Shown: in pieces, positions 17,575 through 24,873 of the stretch
How the letters are laid out: each line of letters opens with the position of its first letter
How positions within the stretch are numbered: the stretch's first letter is position 1
Assembly: GCA_036563895.1 (NCBI GenBank)
Contig: DATCLN010000217.1
Span: 1 to 49,380, forward strand
Length of the DNA stretch: 49,380 nucleotides
Reading direction: 5' to 3'
Source: ZCTH02-B3 sp036563895
Lineage (GTDB): Bacteria; Bacillota; Bacilli; Paenibacillales; Paenibacillaceae
Made by a program: the position numbers and the translations under genes
The notes under the pieces: model-generated
What the model was told of the DNA's origin: nothing
Databases searched by the model: none
The model's input: the letters and a program-made list of their open reading frames with translations, nothing else

Positions 17575-17827
17575 CTCCACTCCTCCAATTCTATTTTTCT
17601 ATCATCCCTCTACCAGCATTTTCGCCAAACGGAAGGAAATTTAATCCCCGGACGCCTTATGGGGTTCGGCCTCCACACCTCACCCGCCGCCCCGCCGCCC
17701 GCGCCAACCGCGGCATCATTGACGAAAAACCGGACATACAGCCCCGCCAACCGCCAACCGCCCGAAGCGCGGCATTGCCGGACGCAGTTGCTCCACCCGC
17801 GGCGCCGGGTCTGCAAAGCCATCCGAT
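17575..17827. other. Non-coding spacer between spoIIE terminator and yabS
   Basis: About 250 bases. The part next to yabS is AT-richer and should hold its promoter, but no convincing -35/-10 pair is visible. The rest is GC-rich with no supported gene. Confidence 0.4.
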
Positions 17828-17859
17828 AAAAAAGCCCCCGGGCCGGTTTCGCCCGGGGG
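17828..17859 (-). terminator. Terminator of spoIIE
   Basis: CCCCCGGGC (17835-17843) pairs perfectly with GCCCGGGGG (17851-17859), followed on the minus strand by six T. It begins 18 bases past the spoIIE stop. Confidence 0.9.
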
Positions 17860-17877
17860 ACCGCTTCCATCCGGCGT

Positions 17878-20421
17878 TCAGCTGACCGTCTTCGGCCGCT
17901 CCAGACGGGAGGCGCCGGGCCAGCGCAAGGCCGCCCATTCCGGCTGATACTTGGTGATGCGGGCCACCACGACGGTCATGTCGTCGCGGATGGCACCGGA
18001 CGACTGGCGCATGGCGACGTCCAGCAGCCGTTCCGCCAGCTCCTGCGGATCGTCGGTGTCCAGATCGAGCAGCAGCCGCTTCATCCATTGCTCCTTGTTG
18101 ACGGTGTGGGCGGCGGCGTCCATCACCCCGTCGGTCACCATGACCAGGGTGTCGCCGGGCATCAGCTGGATCTGCAGCTGGTCGAACTCGATGTCGTGCA
18201 GGATGCCCGCCGGCAGATTGTTCGCCGACACCGGCAGGACTTCCCGGCCGCGCTTGATGAAGCTGGGCATCGATCCGATCTTCAGCAGGTTCGCCTGCGC
18301 CGTATGCAGGTCGATGAGGGCAAGGTCGATGGTGGCGAACATTTCGTCCGGCGAGCGCAAGAGCAGCACCGAATTCACCGACTTGACGGCCAGCCGCTCG
18401 TCGATGCCGGATTTGAGCAGCTGCTCCAGCATGGTGAGGGCGGCGCTGCTTTCCATCCACGCCCGAGCGCCATTGCCCATCCCGTCGCTGAGCGCCACGG
18501 CGAATTTGCCGTTGCCCAGTTCGATGGTGGTGAAGCAGTCTCCGGACAGAAGGCCTCCGTCCTTCGCCGCGCTGGCCACGCCGGTTTCCACTTCGTACGA
18601 CTTCGCGGAAGCGAACACCACCGTCGTCAGGTGCTTCGCCGGCTCGCCGGGCCGCTCGTTGCGCACCGTCACCGTCTCGCCCAGAATGCCGGACAATAGC
18701 GGCGCGATGAGCTTCCGCGCCTCGTCGAATCCCGGCCGGAACGAATGGACGATTTCGATCTCCACGTTCCCTTCCTCCAGGCTGATCACGTCGACCCCGT
18801 AAATGGCCAGTCCCAGGCTGTCCAGCGCTTCGCGGATCTGCTCTTCCTGGCGCCCCATCGCCTGGCCTTCGCGGCGGATTTCCTTCACCAGATCGTCCAT
18901 CACCCGCGAAACGCCGGACAGCTGATCCGCGACCAGCAGGCTGTTGTCCTTGAGCTGCCGCCGCCAGTGCTGGTGATAGCGGTGCAGATCGTAACGGCGC
19001 CGCACCTCCTCCAGCATCTGGGACACCTTGATGCACTGGCGGGACCAGGCAGGCGGAATGCGCACCTCGGAAAAGGCGGGGTCTTCCTCCAGCTTTTCGG
19101 TCATTTCGGAAAGAAGCTGGTATGTACGGGCAAACTGCTTGTCCCAGCAGCGCTGTTTCCGCGGGCACCCGGAGCAGACGCGGTCGTGGACTTCGTGGGC
19201 GATGAGATCGACGGTTTCCGTCTCCCGCACCGCCTCCCCGGCCTGCGTCATCTGGCGGAAGGCGCGGGACAGCTGGCGGAACACCGCCGCGAAGCGTTCC
19301 ACCCGTTCCGCTGTCAGATCCCTGACTTTCTGGGCGTATTCCTGTTGGCGCCGGGCATAATCCGTCGTCCCCGGCACCAGGCGGGCCAGCCTCCCCAGCA
19401 GGGTGCGGGGCGTGACAAGGAGCAGCGCCGACGCGGCCAGGGCCGTCCGCACGGCATCCATGGTCGCCGGCGGGTTGTCTTCGTAGATCGCCAGCACCGC
19501 CGTGCCCAGCATGAGGCCGAAAATCGCCGCCCATTTCCCCGCCGTTCGCAAAAGCCCCGCCATGAGTCCGCCGAACGCCAGCATGCCAATGCGCGCCGCG
19601 GCCTCCAGGTCGGACAGCGTCAGCACGATGCCCGCCACGACGCCGGCGGCGGTGCCAAGGGCCGGACCGCCGGTCATGGCGCACAGCAGCACGACGTACA
19701 GCGCCGCCGCCAGAGCCAGATCCACACCGTAGACCGTCCATCCGGCCAGTCCCGTCACCATGGAAGCGGCCAGGATGACGACGCCGATCCACTCTTCATG
19801 GAACATCCGCCGCTCCTTCCGCTGCGGCAGGAGCAACGGCAGCGCGTGGGCGAGCAGCAGCGTGATGGCCAGCGCGAGCCCGGCTTCCAGAACGGCCAGG
19901 GCATAGGGGAGCCACTCGTCGGGACGGTTGGTGACGGCGTCAAACAGCCGGACCAAAAGCACCGCGGTGAAGGAAACGACGGGCGCGTAGGTGAGGTCGG
20001 ACCGCGCATAGGCTTCGAGACCGCGGTGCAGCAAATAGATGATCGCCAGCTCGGCGCAGACGGTGAGCGGCGCGGGCTCCGCCGACCAGAAGCTGCCCGC
20101 GATCAGGGCCAGCGCCGCCCACACCGTCCATTCGCGGCGGGCGTGCAGGGCCACGGCGAAAAAGGCGGCCGCAAATGGCATAAGTCCTCCCAGCATGACC
20201 GCCCGTCCGAACAGAAAACCGGCGGCAAGCAGCAGCAGCGGCCACCGGAGGGCGGCGAGGGCTTGTCCCGCCTGATCCGCCAGCCTGCTTCCGAGCCGGC
20301 GCAGCCGGGCTGCGGCGCTTTCCCTTCCGCGTCGCCCGCGGCCGCTCGTGAAACGCCCGCCTCCGTTTCTTCCGTTTTTTCCGAAACGCGGCACAAAAGG
20401 AATGACGGACGGCTTGTCCAT
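17878..20421 (-). CDS. spoIIE: Stage II sporulation protein E, serine phosphatase
   Basis: Forespore phosphatase that dephosphorylates SpoIIAA to release sigma-F and takes part in polar septation. 847 residues. Seen: a basic N-terminus, about ten hydrophobic helices between 50 and 330, a central coiled/cysteine-containing region (CSGCPRKQRCWDKQF), and a C-terminal PP2C domain with GDCFTT, ALSDGMGNGARA and VTDGVMD metal motifs and DDMTVVV near the end. Start ATG at 20421; a GTG three codons earlier is possible and neither has a strong ribosome site. The promoter has the long spacer expected of a Spo0A-activated gene. Confidence 0.97.
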   Translation of the reverse strand: MDKPSVIPFVPRFGKNGRNGGGRFTSGRGRRGRESAAARLRRLGSRLADQAGQALAALRWPLLLLAAGFLFGRAVMLGGLMPFAAAFFAVALHARREWTVWAALALIAGSFWSAEPAPLTVCAELAIIYLLHRGLEAYARSDLTYAPVVSFTAVLLVRLFDAVTNRPDEWLPYALAVLEAGLALAITLLLAHALPLLLPQRKERRMFHEEWIGVVILAASMVTGLAGWTVYGVDLALAAALYVVLLCAMTGGPALGTAAGVVAGIVLTLSDLEAAARIGMLAFGGLMAGLLRTAGKWAAIFGLMLGTAVLAIYEDNPPATMDAVRTALAASALLLVTPRTLLGRLARLVPGTTDYARRQQEYAQKVRDLTAERVERFAAVFRQLSRAFRQMTQAGEAVRETETVDLIAHEVHDRVCSGCPRKQRCWDKQFARTYQLLSEMTEKLEEDPAFSEVRIPPAWSRQCIKVSQMLEEVRRRYDLHRYHQHWRRQLKDNSLLVADQLSGVSRVMDDLVKEIRREGQAMGRQEEQIREALDSLGLAIYGVDVISLEEGNVEIEIVHSFRPGFDEARKLIAPLLSGILGETVTVRNERPGEPAKHLTTVVFASAKSYEVETGVASAAKDGGLLSGDCFTTIELGNGKFAVALSDGMGNGARAWMESSAALTMLEQLLKSGIDERLAVKSVNSVLLLRSPDEMFATIDLALIDLHTAQANLLKIGSMPSFIKRGREVLPVSANNLPAGILHDIEFDQLQIQLMPGDTLVMVTDGVMDAAAHTVNKEQWMKRLLLDLDTDDPQELAERLLDVAMRQSSGAIRDDMTVVVARITKYQPEWAALRWPGASRLERPKTVS

Positions 20422-20460
20422 GAAGCGCACACCCCACTCGGTTTCAGGAATGTGCCTCTT

Positions 20461-20494
20461 ATTATAGACAGGCCGTTCCGGAAAAGTTTGTCAG
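20461..20494 (-). promoter_or_regulatory. spoIIE promoter with long spacer (Spo0A-dependent type)
   Basis: TATAAT at 20461-20466 and CTGACA at 20489-20494 are 22 bases apart, beyond the normal 17. In B. subtilis the spoIIE and spoIIG promoters have spacers of about 21-22 bases and need Spo0A~P bound over the -35. A TTTGTCAGAA stretch resembling a 0A box overlaps the -35 here. Confidence 0.6.
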
Positions 20495-20792
20495 AAGCGG
20501 TTGGCTGCGGCGAAGTTTTTTCCGACAGGGGCGGACAGCGCCGGGCGACGCGGAGCGCGCCGTTTCCGGCGGGCTTCGCGCGCCGTCCGCGCGCCGCGGC
20601 GAAATCCCGCCGCGGCTGGAACTTGCCGCGCAAATGCGGCTTCCGGCGGGCCTTGCGGGCCGCGAATTTTGCTCCCCGCCAGCCGCCCCGTTCCGACGCC
20701 GGCGGCGCGGCGCAAAGCGGCATTTCCCGCGCCGTCCCGGCGGCGCCTTGCCGGATGGCCCCGAAACGTACCGGACCTGAAGCCACGCGGAT
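20495..20792. other. GC-rich non-coding spacer between yabR and spoIIE
   Basis: Roughly 300 bases of very high GC with several small perfect hairpins, for example CCGCGGCG (20594-20601) with CGCCGCGG (20608-20615). B. subtilis has two tRNA genes between yabR and spoIIE; no tRNA-like T-arm (GGTTCRA) or cloverleaf is visible here. No supported gene. Confidence 0.45.
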
Positions 20793-20824
20793 AAAACAAA
20801 AAAACCGGATGCAGGATCCGGTTT
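20793..20824 (-). terminator. Terminator of yabR
   Basis: AAACCGGAT (20802-20810), 5-base loop, ATCCGGTTT (20816-20824), followed on the minus strand by a T-rich run (TTTTTTTGTTTT). It is 45 bases past the yabR stop. Confidence 0.9.
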
Positions 20825-20869
20825 GGCGCACTCGTCCCTCAACAGGAAGACCCGTCGGGCGGGAAAGCT

Positions 20870-21286
20870 TCAGGAACGACGGCCCCCGCGGCCGCCGCGC
20901 TTGGATTCCGTATTTTTGCGGAGCGAAGAGATGCGCTCCTCGCTGTCCTTCAGGAAACGGCTCATTTTGTCTTCAAAGGACAGCCCGGCGGCGTTCACCC
21001 TCCCGTAAGGACGGCCTCCCCGTTCGCGAAAGCCCCGCTGCTCCGCCGGCCGGTCCGACGCCTGGCGGATGGAGAGGCTGATCTTGCCGTCCTTGTTCAC
21101 GTGGAGGACCTTGACCGTCACGACGTCGTTGATCTTGAGATGTTCGCGGATGTCCCGGACATAGGCGTCGGCGATCTCGGAAATATGCACCAGCCCCGTG
21201 ACTCCTTCGGCCAGTTCCACGAAAGCGCCGAAATGCGCAATGCCGGTCACTCTGCCTTTCAGCTTGGCGCCCACTTCAATGGTCAT
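20870..21286 (-). CDS. yabR: S1-domain RNA-binding protein YabR (general stress protein 13 family)
   Basis: 138-residue protein with one S1 domain at 3-73 (GAKLKGRVTGI, FVELAEGVTGLVHISEI, VTVKVLHVNKDGKISLSI) and a basic, Gly/Arg-rich tail likely to bind RNA or ribosomes. Precise role unknown. Start ATG at 21286; GGGAGG lies 13 bases upstream, a long spacing, but the upstream in-frame sequence does not look coding. Position between divIC and spoIIE is conserved in Bacilli. Confidence 0.92.
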   Translation of the reverse strand: MTIEVGAKLKGRVTGIAHFGAFVELAEGVTGLVHISEIADAYVRDIREHLKINDVVTVKVLHVNKDGKISLSIRQASDRPAEQRGFRERGGRPYGRVNAAGLSFEDKMSRFLKDSEERISSLRKNTESKRGGRGGRRS

Positions 21287-21387
21287 GCAAAAAGCCGATC
21301 CTCCCAGGATCCTTTCCAATTCCCGGCATTGGCATGTCCGGTTACGCCGATTATAACCGACGATAAAAACGGCGGTCAATGGGCGGT

Positions 21388-21414
21388 CAATAAAGAAGCG
21401 GCCCGACGGGCCGC
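21388..21414 (-). terminator. Terminator of divIC
   Basis: GCGGCCC (21398-21404), 3-base loop, GGGCCGC (21408-21414), followed on the minus strand by TTCTTTATT. It lies 21 bases past the divIC stop. Confidence 0.8.
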
Positions 21415-21435
21415 GGTTTTGCGGGATTTTTTGTT

Positions 21436-21771
21436 TCAGGGCTGCTGCGTCTCTCCGGAATCGGCTCCCTCGACGCGGATCAGCTGCTCGCCCGGCAGGC
21501 CCATGCCCTGCTGGCGCGCGATCTGGCCTATATATTCCGGATCGTTGAGGCGTTCGATTTCCCGGCTGAGCATTTCGCTTTTCTGCCGGGTCTCCTCCAG
21601 ACGCCGTTCGACTTCACTCAGTTCCCGGAGCCGCTCCGTCTTCTCCAGCTCCTGAGCGTGGATCGTATAGGCCGCCCAGCTGAAAAAAAGGCCGACCACG
21701 ATCAGCAAAAGTCTCAGCCGCCGGCGCAACCCAACCGAAGGCGGTGTCGGGGATGCAGACGGCGCGGGCAT
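21436..21771 (-). CDS. divIC: Septum formation initiator DivIC (FtsB family)
   Basis: Bitopic division protein that joins FtsL and DivIB at the septum. 111 residues. Seen: a short basic cytoplasmic tail, one transmembrane helix at about 18-37, then a heptad coiled coil at 40-75, and the family segment LNDPEYIGQIAR after it. Start ATG with a run of six G 7 bases upstream. It has its own promoter in the yabQ gap and its own terminator. Confidence 0.94.
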   Translation of the reverse strand: MPAPSASPTPPSVGLRRRLRLLLIVVGLFFSWAAYTIHAQELEKTERLRELSEVERRLEETRQKSEMLSREIERLNDPEYIGQIARQQGMGLPGEQLIRVEGADSGETQQP

Positions 21772-21812
21772 GCGGGAACCCCCCTTTCCTGTCTCGCCAT
21801 GAAGATGTCGTC

Positions 21813-21842
21813 ATTATAACAGTCCCAAGAGGGACTTGTCCA
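21813..21842 (-). promoter_or_regulatory. divIC promoter with palindrome filling the spacer
   Basis: TGGACA (21837-21842), 18-base spacer, TATAAT (21813-21818). The spacer contains the 16-base inverted repeat AGTCCC-N4-GGGACT (21821-21836). It could be a repressor site or the remains of a yabQ terminator stem. Confidence 0.6.
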
Positions 21843-21855
21843 TCATACCCGCAGA

Positions 21856-22482
21856 TCATTTTTCCGGTCCGGCGTTTCCTCCTTTGCCGCCCATCAGCCT
21901 GCGAAGGCCGGACAGCACCCGCCCGGCCGCCCGCAGCATGCGGCGAATCCGCCCGGACGGCGGGAACCGCCTGGCAATCGCCGGACCCATCCTCCGCGCC
22001 AGCCGCACCGCCGGCGGTTTCAAAAGCGCCAGCACAAGCCGCGCCACCCCCACAGCCAGCGCCGCGGCCAGCAGAAACGCCAAATCCGCAAGACGTGCGA
22101 GCGCCCGCACCGACCAGCCGAGGGGTCGCAGGACGCCAAGTTCCGCCAGGCGGCGGAGGGCGCGCATCGTCCCTTCGGCGAAGGCAAAAAGCCCGGAGGC
22201 AACCCGGAGGAATGCCGGGCTTAGCAGGGCGAAATACGCGGCGAGTCCGGCGGCCAGCCCCAAAAACACGTACATCCGGAGCTGCCCGTGGTTCACCGCC
22301 AGCAGCACGCGGAAGACCAGCACGGCGGACAGGATTCCGAAAAGCACATCCAGCGCCGGAATCAACCGGCGCAGGGGCGCATACCGCGACGTGGCGGTCC
22401 GGTACAGGTCGAACATCAGGCCCGCCCCCGCCCCGCACGCCGCCACGGCACCCAGCGCCGTCCACTGAAGGGCCGTGCTCAC
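21856..22482 (-). CDS. yabQ: Spore cortex biosynthesis protein YabQ
   Basis: 208-residue membrane protein needed for spore cortex formation in B. subtilis. Seen: N-terminal hydrophobic helix, the conserved FDLYR segment near 24-28, a second and third helix around 40-90, then a long basic region with further hydrophobic stretches (130-150) that is longer and more arginine-rich than usual. Start is GTG overlapping the yabP stop (GTGA), so the pair is translationally coupled. Confidence 0.88.
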   Translation of the reverse strand: MSTALQWTALGAVAACGAGAGLMFDLYRTATSRYAPLRRLIPALDVLFGILSAVLVFRVLLAVNHGQLRMYVFLGLAAGLAAYFALLSPAFLRVASGLFAFAEGTMRALRRLAELGVLRPLGWSVRALARLADLAFLLAAALAVGVARLVLALLKPPAVRLARRMGPAIARRFPPSGRIRRMLRAAGRVLSGLRRLMGGKGGNAGPEK

Positions 22483-22757
22483 CGGAACAGCTTCCCGAGC
22501 AGGCCTTTCGATTTGGCGCCGGCGCCGTCGAGATAGACAAGGGAGTGGATCTGTCCCTCGATGGACACCTGCCCCTGCTCCAGGCTCAGGCTTTTCATTT
22601 GCAGATCCTGTCCGCGCACGGCCAGATAGCCGCAGGCAGTCTCCAGCAGAAATTCTTCGCTGTCGAAGCTGTCCACGTTGCTGACGCCGGAAATTTCCAG
22701 CGCCTTGCGGTTCAGCATCCGGACTTCCTGGTGCTTCGCGCCCTTTCCGTACTCCAT
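22479..22757 (-). CDS. yabP: Sporulation protein YabP
   Basis: 92-residue protein of the YabP/YqfC family required for cortex formation, made in the mother cell under sigma-E in B. subtilis. Seen: the LNRKALEISGV, NVDSFDSEEFLLET and LxIRGxxL-like (LAVRGQDL) segments that define the family, followed by a beta-rich C-terminal half. Start ATG at 22757 with GGGAGGGA 6 bases upstream; the open frame extends further but has no other start with a ribosome site. Confidence 0.93.
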   Translation of the reverse strand: MEYGKGAKHQEVRMLNRKALEISGVSNVDSFDSEEFLLETACGYLAVRGQDLQMKSLSLEQGQVSIEGQIHSLVYLDGAGAKSKGLLGKLFR

Positions 22758-22779
22758 GGCACGTCCCTCCCCTGAAACC

Positions 22780-22808
22780 AGCTTATGGGGACAGGGGAGG
22801 GAATAGAA
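22780..22808 (-). promoter_or_regulatory. Possible sigma-E promoter of yabP-yabQ
   Basis: CATAAGCT (22780-22787) matches 6 of 8 positions of the sigma-E -10 and is preceded, 14 bases away, by TTCTATT. The known mother-cell role of these genes makes sigma-E likely, but the -35 is weak. Confidence 0.35.
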
Positions 22809-22865
22809 CCGGCCGCCCGGACAGGGCGGACAGGGCGGACGCGCCGCACCCGGCTGCCGCAATCC

Positions 22866-23135
22866 TTACGGAAAGGGTTCCTCGATCTCTTCTTCCCGCA
22901 GGACCGTATACATCTCCCGGGCTTCGTCCTTGCGGACCGACTCCTCCGTCCGCTCCACCCGGACGGTCAGCACCCGCCGGCCGAAGCGGATCTCCAGCAC
23001 GTCGCCCGGTTTCACTTCGCTGCCGGGTTTGGCCTCCCTACCGTTAAGAAGGACGCGCCCCTGCCGGGACACGTCCTTCGCCACCGTGCGTCGTTTGATC
23101 AGCCTCGAGACTTTGAGGAACTTGTCGAGACGCAT
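22866..23135 (-). CDS. rqcP: S4-domain RNA-binding protein RqcP (YabO)
   Basis: 89-residue S4-domain protein. RqcP binds stalled 50S subunits and works with RqcH in alanine tailing. Seen: MRLDKFLKVSRLIKRR at the start, SRQGRVLLNG and KPGDVLEIRFG, covering the whole S4 fold, then an acidic tail. It starts 3 bases after the hup stop; an AGGA-type ribosome site is embedded in the end of hup, so the two are coupled. Confidence 0.95.
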   Translation of the reverse strand: MRLDKFLKVSRLIKRRTVAKDVSRQGRVLLNGREAKPGSEVKPGDVLEIRFGRRVLTVRVERTEESVRKDEAREMYTVLREEEIEEPFP

Positions 23136-23138
23136 TCC

Positions 23139-23411
23139 TCACTTCACGGCTTCTTTGAGCTTGTTGCCCGCCTTGAACGCCGGAACCTTGGAAGCCGGAA
23201 TTTGGATTTGCTTGCCCGTTTGCGGGTTGCGGCCCACGCGGCCGGAACGCTTGCGGGTTTCGAAGGTGCCGAAGCCGATCAGCTGGACCTTCTCGCCCTT
23301 CGCCAGCGCGCCGGTCACCTCGCTCAGGAACCCGTTCAGGACGGTTTCCACGTCCTTCTTGGTCAGGCCGCTCTTGGCAGCGATGTTGTTAATGAGATCG
23401 GTTTTGTTCAT
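23139..23411 (-). CDS. hup: HU family DNA-binding protein
   Basis: 90-residue histone-like protein that bends and compacts DNA as a dimer. Seen: MNKTDLINNIA at the start, FGTFE (47-51), the DNA-binding arm RKRSGRVGRNPQTG with the intercalating proline, and a C-terminal helix ending KEAVK. Start ATG with GGAGGA 9 bases upstream. In B. subtilis hbs lies elsewhere; here the gene is between mazG and rqcP, an order I associate with Paenibacillus relatives. Confidence 0.97.
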   Translation of the reverse strand: MNKTDLINNIAAKSGLTKKDVETVLNGFLSEVTGALAKGEKVQLIGFGTFETRKRSGRVGRNPQTGKQIQIPASKVPAFKAGNKLKEAVK

Positions 23412-23478
23412 CTCTCGGACTCCTCCACCTTGTTTTTTTGAGTTTTGAAGCAAGCCGTCTGTGGCCTCGCAGCACGAG

Positions 23479-23501
23479 ATTATAATTCTTCCCCTTGTCA
23501 A
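23479..23501 (-). promoter_or_regulatory. hup promoter region, unusual spacing
   Basis: A consensus TATAAT (23479-23484) and a consensus TTGACA (23496-23501) are only 11 bases apart, too close to work together. Each would need another partner, and none is obvious. Confidence 0.35.
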
Positions 23502-23586
23502 TAAAATCCTGCTTCAATTTCAAAAAAATTTTATCCGGGACGCGGAAAAATGGCGAAATGTGACGAAAGACCCGGATTTTTGACCC

Positions 23587-24717
23587 TTACGTCCCTGGTT
23601 CCCCGGCCTTTGCCTCCGACCACCAGCTTTCCATCTCGTCCAGATTCGTCTGGTCGAAAGTCCTGCCGCTCTCCGCCAGGCGCCGTTCGATGTGCCGGAA
23701 CCGCTCGGCGAATTTCCGGTTGGCCCGCGCCAGCGCCTCCTCGGGATCGACCCGCAGGAAGCGGGCGGCGTTCACCACGGCGAACAGCAAATCCCCCAGT
23801 TCCTCGCGGCTGCGCTCGGGCGACTGGCCGGCGGCGGCTTTCAGCTCCGCCAGTTCCTCCTCGATCTTGGCGAACACGCCCGCCAGATCGGGCCAGTCGA
23901 AGCCGACCTTGGCCGCCTTCTTCTGCAATTTGTAGGCGCGGGGCAAGGCCGGCAGATCCTTCGGGATGCCGTCCAGCACGGAGGTGCGGGAAGCGTCGCC
24001 CTTGCGCCGTTTCTCCTCCGCCTTCATTGCCTCCCAGTTGCGCAGGGCTTCGTCGGGGTTTTCGGCGGCCGCGCCGCCGAAGACGTGCGGATGGCGGAAG
24101 ATGAGCTTGTCGTGCAGCTCCCCCAGCACGTCATAGACATCGAACGTGCCAACCTCTTCTTCCATGCGGCAGTGCAACAGGATCTGCAGCAGCACGTCGC
24201 CCAGCTCTTCCCGCATGCCGGCGACATCGCCGGTGTCGATGGCTTCCAGCGCCTCGAAGGTCTCCTCGATGAAATTCTGGCGGATCGTCTGGTGCGTCTG
24301 CGCGCGGTCCCACGGGCATCCGTTCGGGCTGCGCAGGATGCCGACGACTTCGTACAGCCGGTCGAAGGAGGTGCGCCGCAGGCGGTCGTCCAGGCCGGCT
24401 TTGAGATAGACGAGCGCCGAAGCGCCGAACGGCAGCCCGTCCAGCTCGCGCAGCGGCACGGTGCGGACGTTGTCCCCGCCGGGGCCGTCCGGCAAGGGAC
24501 CGACCGCCGCCGGATAATCCTCCGGATACACCTTGAGCAGCGTCCGCTTCACGCGCAAGGCCGTGTCCGGGCCGTCCACGCGGGCGATCACCGTGTGCAG
24601 GCGCGGGCGCAGCTGCTCGCGGGAGAGCGCGGCCGCGTCCAGCAGCTGGAACCCTTCCAGCGGATCAAAGCCGAACAGCCGAACCGCTTGATCCAATGCC
24701 ATTTCGCTTCCGCTCAC
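23587..24717 (-). CDS. mazG: MazG nucleotide pyrophosphohydrolase (YabN), front of methylase domain missing
   Basis: 376 residues. The C-terminal two thirds hold two MazG domains: the first with EE at 151-152 and EELGD at 170-174, the second with EEE at 286-288 and EELGD near 305-309. Residues 7-125 match only the second half of the tetrapyrrole-methylase domain that opens YabN (FDPLEGFQLLDA, PLRELD). Full YabN is about 490 residues, so some 110 residues holding the SAM-binding half are absent. The GTG start has AAAGGAG 7 bases upstream and its own extended -10. The 156 bases up to spoVT cannot encode the missing part. House-cleaning of noncanonical NTPs is probably kept. Confidence 0.92.
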   Translation of the reverse strand: MSGSEMALDQAVRLFGFDPLEGFQLLDAAALSREQLRPRLHTVIARVDGPDTALRVKRTLLKVYPEDYPAAVGPLPDGPGGDNVRTVPLRELDGLPFGASALVYLKAGLDDRLRRTSFDRLYEVVGILRSPNGCPWDRAQTHQTIRQNFIEETFEALEAIDTGDVAGMREELGDVLLQILLHCRMEEEVGTFDVYDVLGELHDKLIFRHPHVFGGAAAENPDEALRNWEAMKAEEKRRKGDASRTSVLDGIPKDLPALPRAYKLQKKAAKVGFDWPDLAGVFAKIEEELAELKAAAGQSPERSREELGDLLFAVVNAARFLRVDPEEALARANRKFAERFRHIERRLAESGRTFDQTNLDEMESWWSEAKAGEPGT

Positions 24718-24767
24718 GAGCCGACTCCTTTCCGTCCCGCTTGCCGGGCATTTGCGGATTCGCCCGC

Positions 24768-24773
24768 ATTATA
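24768..24773 (-). promoter_or_regulatory. Extended -10 promoter of mazG
   Basis: TGCTATAAT, an extended -10, about 50 bases upstream of the mazG GTG. The -35 (TCGTGA at 17 bases) is poor. It follows the spoVT terminator, so mazG is transcribed on its own. Confidence 0.5.
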
Positions 24774-24800
24774 GCACATTTTGGACCGGCTCACGAAACC

Positions 24801-24858
24801 AAAAAAAATTCCGCCGGCGCCGGAGGCGGCCCCTTTCCGGCGCGGGCGGCCCCGGCGG
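24801..24858 (-). terminator. Terminator of spoVT
   Basis: GCGCCGG (24817-24823) pairs with CCGGCGC (24837-24843), with outer GC pairing, followed on the minus strand by a T-run of eight (after AA). It lies 16 bases past the spoVT stop. Confidence 0.8.
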
Positions 24859-24873
24859 CATGCGGCGGAATCG

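Noticed and set aside
17657..19792. Open frame of 711 codons on the minus strand
   Set aside because: Alternate frame of spoIIE with an Arg/Gly-rich nonsense composition and extending past the spoIIE terminator.
20495..20792. tRNA genes expected between yabR and spoIIE
   Set aside because: No T-arm or anticodon-arm pattern on either strand.
18745..21081. Open frame of 778 codons on the plus strand
   Set aside because: Antisense to spoIIE and running through two terminators into yabR; composition artefact.
23510..23590. Terminator after mazG
   Set aside because: ATCCGGG/CCCGGAT pairing exists but with a loop of about 35 bases, and the simple T-run is on the plus strand where no gene ends.
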